This document shows positions 15,476-24,354 of a stretch of 46,472 bases of DNA, one piece after another. Numbering within the stretch: the stretch's first letter is position 1; the number at the start of each line of letters is the position of its first letter. The position numbers and the translations under genes were made by a program. Origin of the DNA: Bacteroidota bacterium (GTDB taxonomy: Bacteria; Bacteroidota; Bacteroidia; Chitinophagales; Chitinophagaceae). The stretch lies in the NCBI GenBank assembly GCA_023415275.1, contig JAEZLJ010000161.1, positions 1 through 46,472 of the forward strand, in the 5' to 3' direction. The notes beneath the pieces are model-generated. The model saw nothing but the letters and a program-made list of their open reading frames with translations. It did no database searches and had not been told where the DNA came from.

Positions 15476-18412
15476 TTATAAATGGATACTGTCATGCACT
15501 AATGCCTCATATAATATCTCCACCGGGTGTTGCGCCTCTTTGGAAGTACCATCTTTTATCTGGTGACGACAGCTCGTGCCTGGTGCAGCTATGATAACAT
15601 CCGCAGGTTGTTCCCGCACGGTAGGAAAAAGCACCAATTCTCCAATTTGCATGGAAATAGCATAATGCTCTTTTTCATATCCAAAAGAACCGGCCATTCC
15701 GCAGCAGCCCGAGGGTATTGTCTCTACCTGGAAGTTTTTAGGAAAGGATAGAATGCGTACAGAAGACCCTAATGCATTCCAGGCCTTTTGCTGGCAGTGC
15801 CCATGTAGTTTTATGGTGCGGGTTTCATTTGTAAAATGGTCTATATCAATATTGCCCCTATCCATTTCCCTGGCCAGAAATTCATCAACCAGAAATACAT
15901 TTCTGGACAATTCCTTTGAAGCTTCCAATTTCTCCTCATCCACAAGGTCGGGATATTCATCTCTGAATGTCAATATCGCTGAAGGCTCGATTCCTATCAA
16001 AGGACTTTGTTCTGATATCAGATCAGCCAGGAGGTCCACATTTTCATTGGCAATTTTTTTGGCCTCGCGCAGCAAGCCTTTTGAAAGCCAGGTCCTTCCA
16101 CTTTCCTTGTGCTTCGTTAGCAGTACATTATAGCCCAAATGTTCTAGAAGCAATATGGTCTTGATACCCAAATCCACATCAGTGTAGTTAGAAAACTCAT
16201 CACAAAATAAATAGACACTATGCTTAAAAGTTTTATTCTTCTTTTCAGCTATGTGCCTTTTATACCACTGGCGTAAAGTGAAACTATGCAAAGTGGGCAT
16301 TGATCTTTCCCCGGCAAAACCTGAAAGCTTCTTAACAATGCCACTTATACCTTTTCCAGTCATTACATAGTTGTACATTTTAGGCAGCAATGTACCCAGG
16401 CTGGCAGTAGATGTAAAGTTGGCTATAAGGCGCGCGCGCAAGGGGATTCCATTGGCATCATAATAATGCTGCAAAAACTCGGCTTTTAATTTAGCCATAT
16501 CTACATTGGAAGGGCATTCAGATTTACAACCTTTGCAGCTCAGGCACAGATCCATTACCTCTTTTATTTCTTCATGGTCAAACCTGTTAATTTTTGTTGA
16601 ATGAGTCAGAAACTCTCTCAGGATATTAGCCCGCGCCCTCGTAGTGTCTTTTTCATTTCGTGTAGCCATGAACGATGGGCACATTGTCCCGCCTGAAAGA
16701 TGTGTTTTCCGGCAATCTCCTGACCCATTGCATTGTTCTGCATGCTGCAACACATCCTGGTTGGCATACCTGAAGACGGTTGGGAAAGCAGGTGTCTTCT
16801 GTCCTGGTTCGTACCGCAACATACTATTCATTGACGGCGTATCCACAATCTTATGCGGATTAAAAATATTGTGCGGGTCCCAAGATCGCTTGATCTCTTT
16901 TAGCAGTTCATAATTCTTTTCTCCTACCATATAAGGAATGAACTCCCCCCTCAACCTGCCATCACCATGTTCTCCACTTAAAGAACCCTGGTATTTTTTC
17001 ACCAGGACAGCAATTTCCTCCGCTATTTTTCTAAACAGCCTGTTGCCTTCCTCTGTTTTTAAATTAATGATGGGACGCAGATGTATCTCGCCTGAACCTG
17101 CATGTGCATAATGCACGGAATACAATCCATATTTAGTAAGTATCTCATTAAATTCCCTTATATAGTCTGGCAGGTCATGCACATCTACTGCAGTGTCTTC
17201 AATTACAGCCACTGCTTTTTCATCACCCGGAAGATTACTTAAGAGTCCCAACCCTGCTTTTCTCAATGTCCATATCTTCTTTGTGTCTGCACCAAACAAT
17301 AAGGGAAAGTGGTAACCTAAATTTTGATCTCTCATTTCTGCTTCTACCTGTTGGGCTATTTCCATGACTTCATTGCGGGTAGTCCTTGCATATTCTATTA
17401 CCAGGATGGCTCCCGGGTCACCTAAAACAAAAAATCGATTCTGCAATTGCTCCAGGTTATCCTTGGTACACTCCAGTATATAGTGGTCTATCAATTCACT
17501 GGCACTTGGTGCATATTTCAATGCAATGAGGTTAGCTCTTAATGCTTCGTCTATAGAATTAAAATGTACGCATAATAGCCCGGCTTCTTTTGGCGGCAAT
17601 GGAACCACGTTCAGTTTGATCTCTGTAATGAATGCCAAGGTTCCCTCTGATCCGGCCAGTAGTGTACAAAAATTAAAATCCTCACCACCGGCAGTAAAAG
17701 GGGCTTTTTCTAACAGCAGGTCAATAGCATATCCGGTATTTCGTCGCTCAATACTTTTTTTGGGGAAATCTTTTCTAATAGCTACCTGGTTCTCATATTG
17801 ACTAAGGAGTTTCCGGGTGGCATGATAAATAGACCCTTCCAAATTGCCCAGATCACATTTTTCATGAAAAGTCTCAAGATCCAATGCTTTGAAAACTGCC
17901 TCCGATCCATCACTCAATATAGCCTTTACCTCCATCAGGTGCTCCCTGGTGCTTCCATACACCACTGAGTTGGATCCACATGAATTATTGCCCACCATGC
18001 CACCAATCATCGCTCTGTTAGCAGTGGAGGTCTCAGGCCCAAAGAAAAAGCCATGAGGCTTTAAAAACAGGTTCAACTCATCCCTGATTACACCTGGTTC
18101 TACTCTCACCCAACCCTCTTCTGAATTCAATTCCAATATCCTTGTAAAATGTTTCGATACATCTACCACTATGCCTTCGCCCACTACCTGGCCTGCGAGC
18201 GATGTTCCGGCAGTTCGGGGAATTAATGAGGTATGTTCATTTCTTGCAAACCTAATCAGCTTTTTAATATCCTCCACAGAAGCCGGCATGGCTACCGCTG
18301 AAGGTTTTTCCCGGTAGGCAGATGCATCTGTAGCATACAAAAGGCGCATGGTATTGTCATAATACAATTCCCCCTGTAGTTGCTCGTTCAGTGCTTTTAG
18401 TTTATCTGTCAT
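15476..18412 (-). CDS. FAD-linked oxidase / Fe-S oxidoreductase fusion (D-lactate or D-2-hydroxyacid dehydrogenase type)
   Basis: The 978-residue product joins two modules. Residues about 1-250 are a PCMH-type FAD domain (IPRTAGTSLAGQVVGEG; GMVGNNSCGSNSVVYG), followed by the FAD-oxidase C-terminal domain with LSGEHGDGRLRGEF near 490-505. The second half carries Fe-S ligands, CNGSGDCRKTH..GGTMCPSF and LCLSCKGCKSECPSNVDMAK, and a cysteine-rich CCG domain ending in IPSGCCGMAGSFGYE. This is the layout of E. coli YdiJ and of fused D-lactate dehydrogenases that pass electrons to quinone. The substrate is probably a D-2-hydroxyacid; which one is not shown. No membrane segment is seen. It is 63 bases upstream of the maximal proB frame, on the same strand. 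Confidence 0.9.
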   Translation of the reverse strand: MTDKLKALNEQLQGELYYDNTMRLLYATDASAYREKPSAVAMPASVEDIKKLIRFARNEHTSLIPRTAGTSLAGQVVGEGIVVDVSKHFTRILELNSEEGWVRVEPGVIRDELNLFLKPHGFFFGPETSTANRAMIGGMVGNNSCGSNSVVYGSTREHLMEVKAILSDGSEAVFKALDLETFHEKCDLGNLEGSIYHATRKLLSQYENQVAIRKDFPKKSIERRNTGYAIDLLLEKAPFTAGGEDFNFCTLLAGSEGTLAFITEIKLNVVPLPPKEAGLLCVHFNSIDEALRANLIALKYAPSASELIDHYILECTKDNLEQLQNRFFVLGDPGAILVIEYARTTRNEVMEIAQQVEAEMRDQNLGYHFPLLFGADTKKIWTLRKAGLGLLSNLPGDEKAVAVIEDTAVDVHDLPDYIREFNEILTKYGLYSVHYAHAGSGEIHLRPIINLKTEEGNRLFRKIAEEIAVLVKKYQGSLSGEHGDGRLRGEFIPYMVGEKNYELLKEIKRSWDPHNIFNPHKIVDTPSMNSMLRYEPGQKTPAFPTVFRYANQDVLQHAEQCNGSGDCRKTHLSGGTMCPSFMATRNEKDTTRARANILREFLTHSTKINRFDHEEIKEVMDLCLSCKGCKSECPSNVDMAKLKAEFLQHYYDANGIPLRARLIANFTSTASLGTLLPKMYNYVMTGKGISGIVKKLSGFAGERSMPTLHSFTLRQWYKRHIAEKKNKTFKHSVYLFCDEFSNYTDVDLGIKTILLLEHLGYNVLLTKHKESGRTWLSKGLLREAKKIANENVDLLADLISEQSPLIGIEPSAILTFRDEYPDLVDEEKLEASKELSRNVFLVDEFLAREMDRGNIDIDHFTNETRTIKLHGHCQQKAWNALGSSVRILSFPKNFQVETIPSGCCGMAGSFGYEKEHYAISMQIGELVLFPTVREQPADVIIAAPGTSCRHQIKDGTSKEAQHPVEILYEALVHDSIHL

Positions 18413-18661
18413 TTCGTGAAAGTTAAAAGATTATACTATTTATGTGTGCCTTTGAGTAAAAAATTGATCGAATACGATTTATATAATGTCTTCTCGAAAG
18501 TTATACTTACAAAATATTTAATGCATGGATCAACAGTACCTTTTATACAAGTTATCCTTCCTGCCGTGCAAAATGCTAATAGAAAAATTTGTAATATTTG
18601 GATAAAATACACTACTAGTTACGAACTTTAATCCCCATTCATTTGACAAAAAGGACAATAC

Positions 18662-19105
18662 ATGCAAGACAACTCCCAAATACCTGAACCTATCATTAAA
18701 GAAGTAATGCTTGATGCTACAGTAGAAAAAGTGTGGAAAGCGCTTACAGATAAAGAAGAAATGAAAAAATGGTATTTCGACATAGCAGAATTTCAACCAA
18801 AAGAAGGCTTTACCTTTCGATTTTATGGCGAAAAAGATGGCAGGAAATTTACCCATATTTGCACCATACAGGAAGTGATTCCTAATCAAAGGCTAAGTTA
18901 TACATGGACCTATGAGGGTATCCCAGCTGAGACTCTTGTAGTATTTGATTTATTTCCCGAAGGTCAGCAGACCCGGCTGCGTTTAACTCATAAAGGTTTG
19001 GAAAAACTGCCCCAAAATGATGACTATGCAAGATCAAACTTTGAAGAAGGATGGAATTATATAATTGGAACATCCATCAAAAACTATATAGCTTCTTTTA
19101 AATAA
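18662..19105 (+). CDS. SRPBCC / Aha1-domain protein
   Basis: The 147-residue product is a START-like (AHSA1) domain: VMLDATVEKVWKALTDKEEMKKWYF is the typical N-terminal strand-helix segment, followed by FRFYGEKDGRKFTHICTI, IPNQRLSYTWTYEG, TRLRLTHKGLEKL and a long C-terminal helix beginning FEEGWNYIIGTSIKNYI. These proteins enclose a hydrophobic cavity and bind lipids or act in stress tolerance; a specific role cannot be inferred. It is transcribed alone, divergent from the long oxidoreductase gene with a 249-base spacer, and starts at the first ATG in frame. Confidence 0.88.
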   Translation: MQDNSQIPEPIIKEVMLDATVEKVWKALTDKEEMKKWYFDIAEFQPKEGFTFRFYGEKDGRKFTHICTIQEVIPNQRLSYTWTYEGIPAETLVVFDLFPEGQQTRLRLTHKGLEKLPQNDDYARSNFEEGWNYIIGTSIKNYIASFK

Positions 19106-19294
19106 CCGGGCACTGCAAGATTTTTCCACAATCATGAGCTTATTGCTATCATATAAAAGTGAACAACTTATAAAATAAGCCTTTTAATTGGCTTGATTGC
19201 ATTTTTGGCATCCATATTGACTTAAATCAATAGGCTTTATAATCTATGACTATTACTGATAGTCTTAGGTGGATGTAGACTTAAACAATATACC

Positions 19295-19326
19295 AGGGCT
19301 GAATTTCTATTCGGCCCTTTCTTATG
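19295..19326 (+). terminator. Terminator-like hairpin
   Basis: Ten-base arms (19295-19304 and 19309-19318, one G-T pair) close a 4-base loop and are followed by a T-rich tract on the plus strand. It is 190 bases past the Aha1-type gene, so it either ends a long 3' leader or terminates a short transcript starting in the gap. Confidence 0.6.
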
Positions 19327-19488
19327 CTTTTGCTATTATGCGACCTCATTAGTACATACCGTTTGTAAACAGGAGCTTTCATTGCGCTTCAGTGAATGAT
19401 TCAGGGTAAACGCTTCAGATTTCAAAAGAAAAAATACCAATCTATTGTCAGCGGTTAAACTTTAGTGATAACGTCAAGTCTTTATGTC

Positions 19489-19529
19489 CCGACTATATGC
19501 ATCCAGGAATAAATGCCTGGGCTTGTCGG
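19489..19529 (+). promoter_or_regulatory. Folded 5' leader of the small gene at 19547
   Basis: Outer arms CCGAC/GTCGG (19489-19493, 19525-19529) surround inner arms CCAGG/CCTGG (19503-19507, 19516-19520). A run of seven A and the ATG follow within 20 bases. It could be a leader element influencing translation; no known riboswitch class is recognised. Confidence 0.3.
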
Positions 19530-19546
19530 CAAAAAAACCTTAACAG

Positions 19547-19756
19547 ATGAGTTATATCACTATCGCCTTTGCATCAATGGAGCAGCTTTGGGAGTTTAAA
19601 CAAATAACCAATACTCTGAATTGTAAAATACATTCAGTTGACTGTACCATTACGGCGAATTTTAACGAGATACAGATTAAGCTTGCCGAGACCGGGTTCA
19701 ATGCCAGGGTTTTTGAAAATACCTTTCTTCAGCACAGTGCGGCCTTCGCATCATGA
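19547..19756 (+). CDS. Small hypothetical protein (69 residues)
   Basis: No family recognised. The sequence reads as a beta-alpha-beta unit (YITIAFASMEQLWEFKQI; IHSVDCTITANFNEIQIKLAETG), with no export signal and two cysteines. It may be a small ferredoxin-fold-like domain, but that is a guess from the pattern. The start ATG directly follows the folded leader. The stop leaves a 104-base gap to the HAD phosphatase gene on the same strand. Short length keeps confidence moderate. Confidence 0.5.
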   Translation: MSYITIAFASMEQLWEFKQITNTLNCKIHSVDCTITANFNEIQIKLAETGFNARVFENTFLQHSAAFAS

Positions 19757-19860
19757 CTCATCAACAATTTCTTTCCACCCACTTTCTATAAAGGGTAATA
19801 TATGGTTGATGGGAATTCCCGCGATCATACTATTTTCGCGCACTTACCAATGAAAGATCC

Positions 19861-20487
19861 ATGAACTGTACACTGGACAAATCAAATACAGAAAAGCTGG
19901 TTAAACTGAACGCATTGACCTCGGGAAAATACAAGGCTTTCCTGTATGATTGTGATGGCACCCTGGCAGATAATATGGGAGCCCACAAAGCAGCCTTTGT
20001 AAAGGTGGCCGCCAGCCATGCAATTAACCTTGATGATTCAATCATAGATGAGCTGGCCGGTTGGCCAACTGTACTGGTGGTAGAGGAAATTTGTAAAAGA
20101 TATGCGGTGTCTCTTGACATTGCAGATTTTGCAAAGTCCAAATCCAGGCTCTTTGTTGAAGAATTTATTTCGGATACCCTACCTATCCCTTTTGTAGTAG
20201 AACACCTCAGGTCGCATGCAAATGATGTCAAAATAGGTGTGGTCTCTGGTGGCAGTCGCTCCACAGTCACTAAAACACTATCCATCCTTGGCATAGATCA
20301 TTTAATAGAAGTGCTTGTCTGTGCGGGAGAAACTCCTCAGGGCAAACCTTTTCCCGATCCATTTTTATTGGCTGCCCGTCAATTAGGGGTGGATCCAAAA
20401 GACTGCATCGTGTTTGAAGACGGAGATCCTGGCGTGCAGGCTGCTATCAGTGCCGGCATGGATTGGATAAGGGTTGATCAATTATAA
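19861..20487 (+). CDS. HAD-family hydrolase, beta-phosphoglucomutase/phosphatase subgroup
   Basis: All four HAD motifs are visible in the 208-residue product: motif I FLYDCDGTLADN (nucleophile Asp in DxDGT) near residue 28, motif II VVSGGSRSTV, motif III lysine in GKPFPDPFLLAARQLG, and motif IV VFEDGDPGVQAAISAG. The helical cap between motifs I and II is of the phosphoglycolate phosphatase/beta-phosphoglucomutase type. It hydrolyses or transfers phosphate on a small metabolite, identity unknown. The first 20 residues (NCTLDKSNTEKLVKLNALT) precede the core and may be a short extension. It converges on the lipoprotein gene with a 71-base gap. Confidence 0.9.
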   Translation: MNCTLDKSNTEKLVKLNALTSGKYKAFLYDCDGTLADNMGAHKAAFVKVAASHAINLDDSIIDELAGWPTVLVVEEICKRYAVSLDIADFAKSKSRLFVEEFISDTLPIPFVVEHLRSHANDVKIGVVSGGSRSTVTKTLSILGIDHLIEVLVCAGETPQGKPFPDPFLLAARQLGVDPKDCIVFEDGDPGVQAAISAGMDWIRVDQL

Positions 20488-20558
20488 CATACTCCTGGTT
20501 TATCTCACTGTGTAAGCTGACAATGCGAATGAATGATTCATACCATCATGTTTTGCCT

Positions 20559-21359
20559 TCAGTTCAGTTCTGACAAGGCCTTTGAATACCTGGTGCGCCT
20601 GTAATCAAATCCTATTGTAGAGTCCCTGGAACTTCCAATGGGTTTATCAAACCTGAAGTAAATCGTATATCCATGGTCATGTCTCCGGTAATATAAATTC
20701 CTCTCACCCTGCGTAAATCCGGAACGCTGGTTGTTGGTTACGCCCGGTCTGTAAAAGATGAAATGAAAACCGGTTTGCTTTTCAAAATACACCGGTTCTC
20801 CCAGGGCTTTATTTACCAATATAATATCTTCCATTTCATGGTTGCGTTGCACAGCTATTTCCCTGATAAAGATCTTTGAAGGATATTGACCGTTCATAAA
20901 TGGTCGCAGATCCCAGGTCATGATCTTTTTAGTATCCATAGTTTCAAAAGAAATACTTTCACCATTTTCGTCCACGGTGCCAAAATAAAATGTACTCAGG
21001 TCATAAGCATTGATAACTGTATCTGCAAACCGGTACCGGGAATAATACTGCTGGTACTTATCCGGAATGGTGGATATGTACAAGGCTATTTTTCGAGGCA
21101 ATGACAACAACAGGTACTCTACCTCCACTCTTTTCATACAAGCCAAATGATCGGCTGTAGGCTCACCCATTTGCTTCATGCTTGATTCAGGTTCTTCAGC
21201 ACTGTTTACCTGCCTCAGGTATAAAACAAAGCTCGAGTCCAGCACTACTTTTTTTATGCCGGTCAGGTGCCCATCCCGGAAGCTTGTAGATATAAAATAT
21301 TCACCACGGTTACAGGCGCCCACCAATGAAGCCAATAGAATCATCACTATCTTTTTCAT
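20559..21359 (-). CDS. Putative lipoprotein of unknown function
   Basis: The first 16 residues form a lipoprotein signal: a short positive and hydrophobic start (MKKIVMILLASLVGAC) with a lipobox LVGAC, so lipidation at Cys16 and membrane anchoring are expected. The 250-residue mature part has many aromatic residues and beta-like strands and contains no motif I recognise. Its ATG overlaps the stop of the upstream barrel-like gene by 4 bases, so the two products are probably made together and may interact. Whether it acts as accessory or immunity factor is speculation. Confidence 0.7.
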   Translation of the reverse strand: MKKIVMILLASLVGACNRGEYFISTSFRDGHLTGIKKVVLDSSFVLYLRQVNSAEEPESSMKQMGEPTADHLACMKRVEVEYLLLSLPRKIALYISTIPDKYQQYYSRYRFADTVINAYDLSTFYFGTVDENGESISFETMDTKKIMTWDLRPFMNGQYPSKIFIREIAVQRNHEMEDIILVNKALGEPVYFEKQTGFHFIFYRPGVTNNQRSGFTQGERNLYYRRHDHGYTIYFRFDKPIGSSRDSTIGFDYRRTRYSKALSELN

Positions 21360-22348
21360 CTCAGTCCAATATTATTATAGTTATGCAGGTAGGAACCACC
21401 AACTGAAAAATAGTCTTTATAAGGAACCAGGTGATAGGAATTATAAATAGAAAAATGAATTAAATGCTGCATGTCCCATGGTGTATAGTTATAACGATTA
21501 AAATAAATTCCAAATCCTCTTTCAGGATTAGAGACATTCAGTGACCAAAGGCTTTTGTTATAATAATTCTGTTCCCTATTATTATAATTTACAAAGGCAA
21601 GGTCTAATTTATTGGAAACCTCAAATGCATCCTTGGTATAACCGGTAAACTTGCTAAAGCTCAGTTCTACCAGGTTCAGAAAGCCGCTGTTCTTTCCATG
21701 AAAGCTTAACAATGCACCCCCGCTATAGAACCTGTCTTTACCATCTCCGAGGTAAGTCCTGTCAAAAGGTGCACCACCGTCATTGTAATAAGATAGCTGC
21801 AACCGGTTTACATGAATATTCAGGAACCCCACTCTTTGCGGGGCTTTATGTTTATCGAGTGTAAAAATGAAATTTGTGCCAGCCGTAAGGGAATAATTAT
21901 ATGGGTTTTGCAAGGCAGGATAAGTAAAATTGGAAAAATAGTATAAAGGAATATTCCTGCTATTTATAGCAGGCAGGCTGTCTTTATTCAAATAATTATT
22001 GAATCCCGTGGTCAGTGAAAAGGCGCTGATGATATCAAATGTATATTTCGGATCCCGGTGGCCCTTGCGTGCATTATTACCCAGGCCTCCATTATACAGT
22101 TGTAGTTCGGTATTGATGGAAAAATAAAGTCCTCTTGCCAACACGTTAGATCCCAGGCCAAGGTCAGAGCACAAACGAAAAAATGGTGGCTCACCTTTTG
22201 AAAGTGGGAATTCTACAATACCCTTTAATGAAAATCCATATTGAAACCCAAGCTCATTGGCGGAATAAATTCTTTTAGATTGCGCATAAATAAATAAGGT
22301 AGGTGCCAGGGTGATAATGGAAAAAAATAAAAGTGTATGCACTTTCAT
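21356..22348 (-). CDS. Exported beta-barrel-like protein, possible resemblance to polymorphic toxin type 23
   Basis: The 330-residue product has a signal peptide (KVHTLLFFSIITLAPTLFIYA) and then amphipathic beta strands rich in Tyr, Phe, Asn and Gly, ending in an aromatic-rich C-terminus, as in small outer-membrane barrels. The segment SYYNDGGAPFDRTYLGDGKD, with its closely spaced acidic residues, recalls proteins annotated in Bacteroidota as polymorphic toxin type 23; this is from memory and weak. No catalytic site can be assigned. It is the first gene of a two-gene unit with the downstream lipoprotein (4-base overlap). An ordinary outer-membrane protein is the simplest alternative. Confidence 0.6.
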   Translation of the reverse strand: MKVHTLLFFSIITLAPTLFIYAQSKRIYSANELGFQYGFSLKGIVEFPLSKGEPPFFRLCSDLGLGSNVLARGLYFSINTELQLYNGGLGNNARKGHRDPKYTFDIISAFSLTTGFNNYLNKDSLPAINSRNIPLYYFSNFTYPALQNPYNYSLTAGTNFIFTLDKHKAPQRVGFLNIHVNRLQLSYYNDGGAPFDRTYLGDGKDRFYSGGALLSFHGKNSGFLNLVELSFSKFTGYTKDAFEVSNKLDLAFVNYNNREQNYYNKSLWSLNVSNPERGFGIYFNRYNYTPWDMQHLIHFSIYNSYHLVPYKDYFSVGGSYLHNYNNIGLR

Positions 22349-22417
22349 CAGAAGCAGTTATTGGCAGCTATAAGTTAAGGATTTTTGGCGGAGATTTATC
22401 CTGGGTCTCTATATTTT

Positions 22418-23794
22418 TCAGAAGTGAACAGCCTGGATAATATTTTTTAGCAACATGTTTTCATCTATTGTATGCAATCCTAACCTAACGATAACCAGTT
22501 TTTCAGAAGGAATAATATAAATGTCCTGTCCCCCATAACCATCTGCAAAGAACATATCTTTGGGCACGTCAGGATACATTCTTTTGGAAGGATCTTTTTT
22601 ATCCAAACCGTTCAACCAAAATTGGAATCCATAATGGTGAAGCTTATCTGCAGGCGATGGCTGCACACTTTGCTGAACCCAGTTCCCAGGTAGTATCTGC
22701 TCTCCATTCCATAAACCCTTATTGTAATACAGAAGGCCAAATCTTGCAAAATCCCTGGCTGTTGCATAACTATATGAAGAACCAATAAAAGTTCCGGATG
22801 CATCAGGCTCAAGTACCATGGAGTACATGTGCAGCTTATGAAACAACTGAGTATAAGGAAAAGACCAATAATCCTTTTCTCCCACTGTTTGCCTGATGAT
22901 TCGGCTGAGGATATTACTGTTGCCACTTGAATAATTAAAAACGGTACCTGGTGTATGCTTTAATGGCAACAGGGCTGTAAACATGGCCATATCCCCCCGT
23001 TTGAATAACATATTTGTAACTTCGGAAGGCTTAGTGTAATTCTCCTCGAAATCCAGGCCACTGGTTTGCTGCAGCAGGTCTATTAACCTAATCTTTTCCT
23101 TTGCCGTATGTTGCCATTCAGGTACCGGTGCTAAGGCATTGACATCCAGTTTACCCTGTTGCACCAACACGCCCGTAAGGGCTGCAGTAAGGCTTTTAGA
23201 TATTGACCATCCCAGCATCACCGTATTCCTGTCAAATCCATCAGCATACTTCTCCCCGACCAACTTGCCGTCATAAACCACCAGTAATGCGCGTGTATGG
23301 CAAGGTTTCCCGTTCTTTTTCTCTTTTATGGCTTTGTCCATGACCTTTTCCAATAAAGGTTTGTTGATCGCAAAAGTGATGGAATCAATCCGGTCCCCAT
23401 ACGGCCATGGCAGGCTGTCCATCGGCGCCTTTGGGGTAGTAGAAAATTGATATACTTGCTTTCTCAATTCTTCTTCCGGAATATCATTGATCAGGGTGCA
23501 GCCCAAACCTGGCCGGTAAATGGCTTTTTGTTTGGCCAGTCCCCATACTGAACCAGTTACCGAGGAATCTTTCCTGTTCACTACATAATTACCAAGTGTA
23601 AATGGAAATTCGCCCAGGTCCTCTCTTAAAATAGTAGTTGGGTCACGGTGTTGCACAAAAACGGCAGATGCCATATTCTTAGCACCATATCCGCTTATAA
23701 TAGGAAAAGCCTGCCAGGCGTAAATCAATCCTCCAATCAAAATGAATAATAAGAGAATAAAAAAGATACTGGTAATTAGTTTCCTGGCAGACAT
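22418..23794 (-). CDS. Membrane-anchored serine hydrolase (class C beta-lactamase family)
   Basis: With the ATG at 23794 the product has 458 residues. It starts with one membrane segment (ITSIFFILLLFILIGGLIYAW), then a periplasmic domain of the beta-lactamase/penicillin-binding fold. The nucleophile motif SISK (Ser197 to Lys200, in LGWSISKSLTA) and the second motif tyrosine in FNYSSGNSN are visible; GYGGQDIYIIPSEKLVIVRLG forms the C-terminal strand. Such proteins are esterases, D-amino-acid peptidases or amidases, and true beta-lactamase activity is uncommon. The frame also allows an ATG at 23839, but the 15 extra residues before the anchor look unnatural. Transcribed alone. Confidence 0.87.
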   Translation of the reverse strand: MSARKLITSIFFILLLFILIGGLIYAWQAFPIISGYGAKNMASAVFVQHRDPTTILREDLGEFPFTLGNYVVNRKDSSVTGSVWGLAKQKAIYRPGLGCTLINDIPEEELRKQVYQFSTTPKAPMDSLPWPYGDRIDSITFAINKPLLEKVMDKAIKEKKNGKPCHTRALLVVYDGKLVGEKYADGFDRNTVMLGWSISKSLTAALTGVLVQQGKLDVNALAPVPEWQHTAKEKIRLIDLLQQTSGLDFEENYTKPSEVTNMLFKRGDMAMFTALLPLKHTPGTVFNYSSGNSNILSRIIRQTVGEKDYWSFPYTQLFHKLHMYSMVLEPDASGTFIGSSYSYATARDFARFGLLYYNKGLWNGEQILPGNWVQQSVQPSPADKLHHYGFQFWLNGLDKKDPSKRMYPDVPKDMFFADGYGGQDIYIIPSEKLVIVRLGLHTIDENMLLKNIIQAVHF

Positions 23795-23937
23795 GGAATA
23801 ATTGTTGAAACTGCAAAATACAATAACTCCATTTTGCATTCAAGAATAGGATGGTGTATGAATAACAGCTAATTCCACTTTAGAACCCAGGCTGAAAAAG
23901 TATAAATACGCGTTCGCAACAGGTAATCATTCATAAA

Positions 23938-24238
23938 AATCAGGTGGTTTACCTCTGGCGTAGCAACTGTTGCTGGCTTAGTTTTGCTTCAGAAGTTGAT
24001 TGATAGTTCAGTATTATCAATCGTATCCAAATCCTGAAGAAAAACCAACAATCCAAACTATCCAACAGGAAAACCAAAATCCAATATCAGTCAACTTCTT
24101 TTTTATATCCTTTGAAACCAATAATATTCATTAGTCCAATCCTATCGAAAACCAATGGCATCCAATAATCCTTAACCATAGGAAATTGCCAATTTTCTCT
24201 GAACATAATAATGCCCCTTTAAACAGGGGCATCTTTTT
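23938..24238 (+). ncRNA. Candidate structured non-coding RNA
   Basis: No gene on the plus strand precedes the terminator at 24211-24238, so an independent transcript is the simplest reading. An imperfect long hairpin is visible: outer arms CTTCAG/CTGAAG (23987-23992, 24034-24039), internal loop, inner perfect arms GATTGATA/TATCAATC (23998-24005, 24015-24022). A smaller stem AGCAA/TTGCT lies just before. A G-poor, CA-rich stretch follows, a common property of RNA segments that stay unpaired. The 5' end is a guess. I cannot assign it to 6S, tmRNA, RNase P or another known class. Confidence 0.35.
24211..24238 (+). terminator. Strong intrinsic terminator
   Basis: Arms ATGCCCCT and AGGGGCAT (24211-24218, 24225-24232) enclose a 6-base loop and are followed by CTTTTT on the plus strand. 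The nearest genes are on the minus strand, so it does not serve an annotated gene. Confidence 0.75.
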
Positions 24239-24354
24239 ATTACAAGCTCAGTTGAAACTTTTTCAAGGGCACTTGTTGATTAAACCTTCTGCCAGGCCAG
24301 TTTCCTCAATTTCCTTCCTATTATGTCATTCCTAAAAGATACATTAATATTATC

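Larger units (their letters stand above)
19106..19546. other. 441-base stretch without a gene but with two RNA-like hairpins
   Basis: No frame here looks coding. It holds a terminator-like hairpin (19295-19318) and a folded segment right before the small gene at 19547 (19489-19529). TTGACT at about 19218 and TATAAT about 15 bases later resemble a generic bacterial promoter, although Bacteroidota promoters usually differ. Confidence 0.5.
23840..24354. other. 515-base stretch with no protein-coding gene
   Basis: Neither strand shows a convincing frame. The plus strand holds stem-loops at 23987-24039, a CA-rich, G-poor single-stranded-looking segment (24040-24110), and a strong terminator at 24211-24238. 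This is described separately as a candidate RNA. Confidence 0.6.

Noticed and set aside
18530..18889. Minus-strand frame of 119 codons
   Set aside because: It is a shadow of the Aha1-type gene; the translation is rich in Phe and His without pattern.
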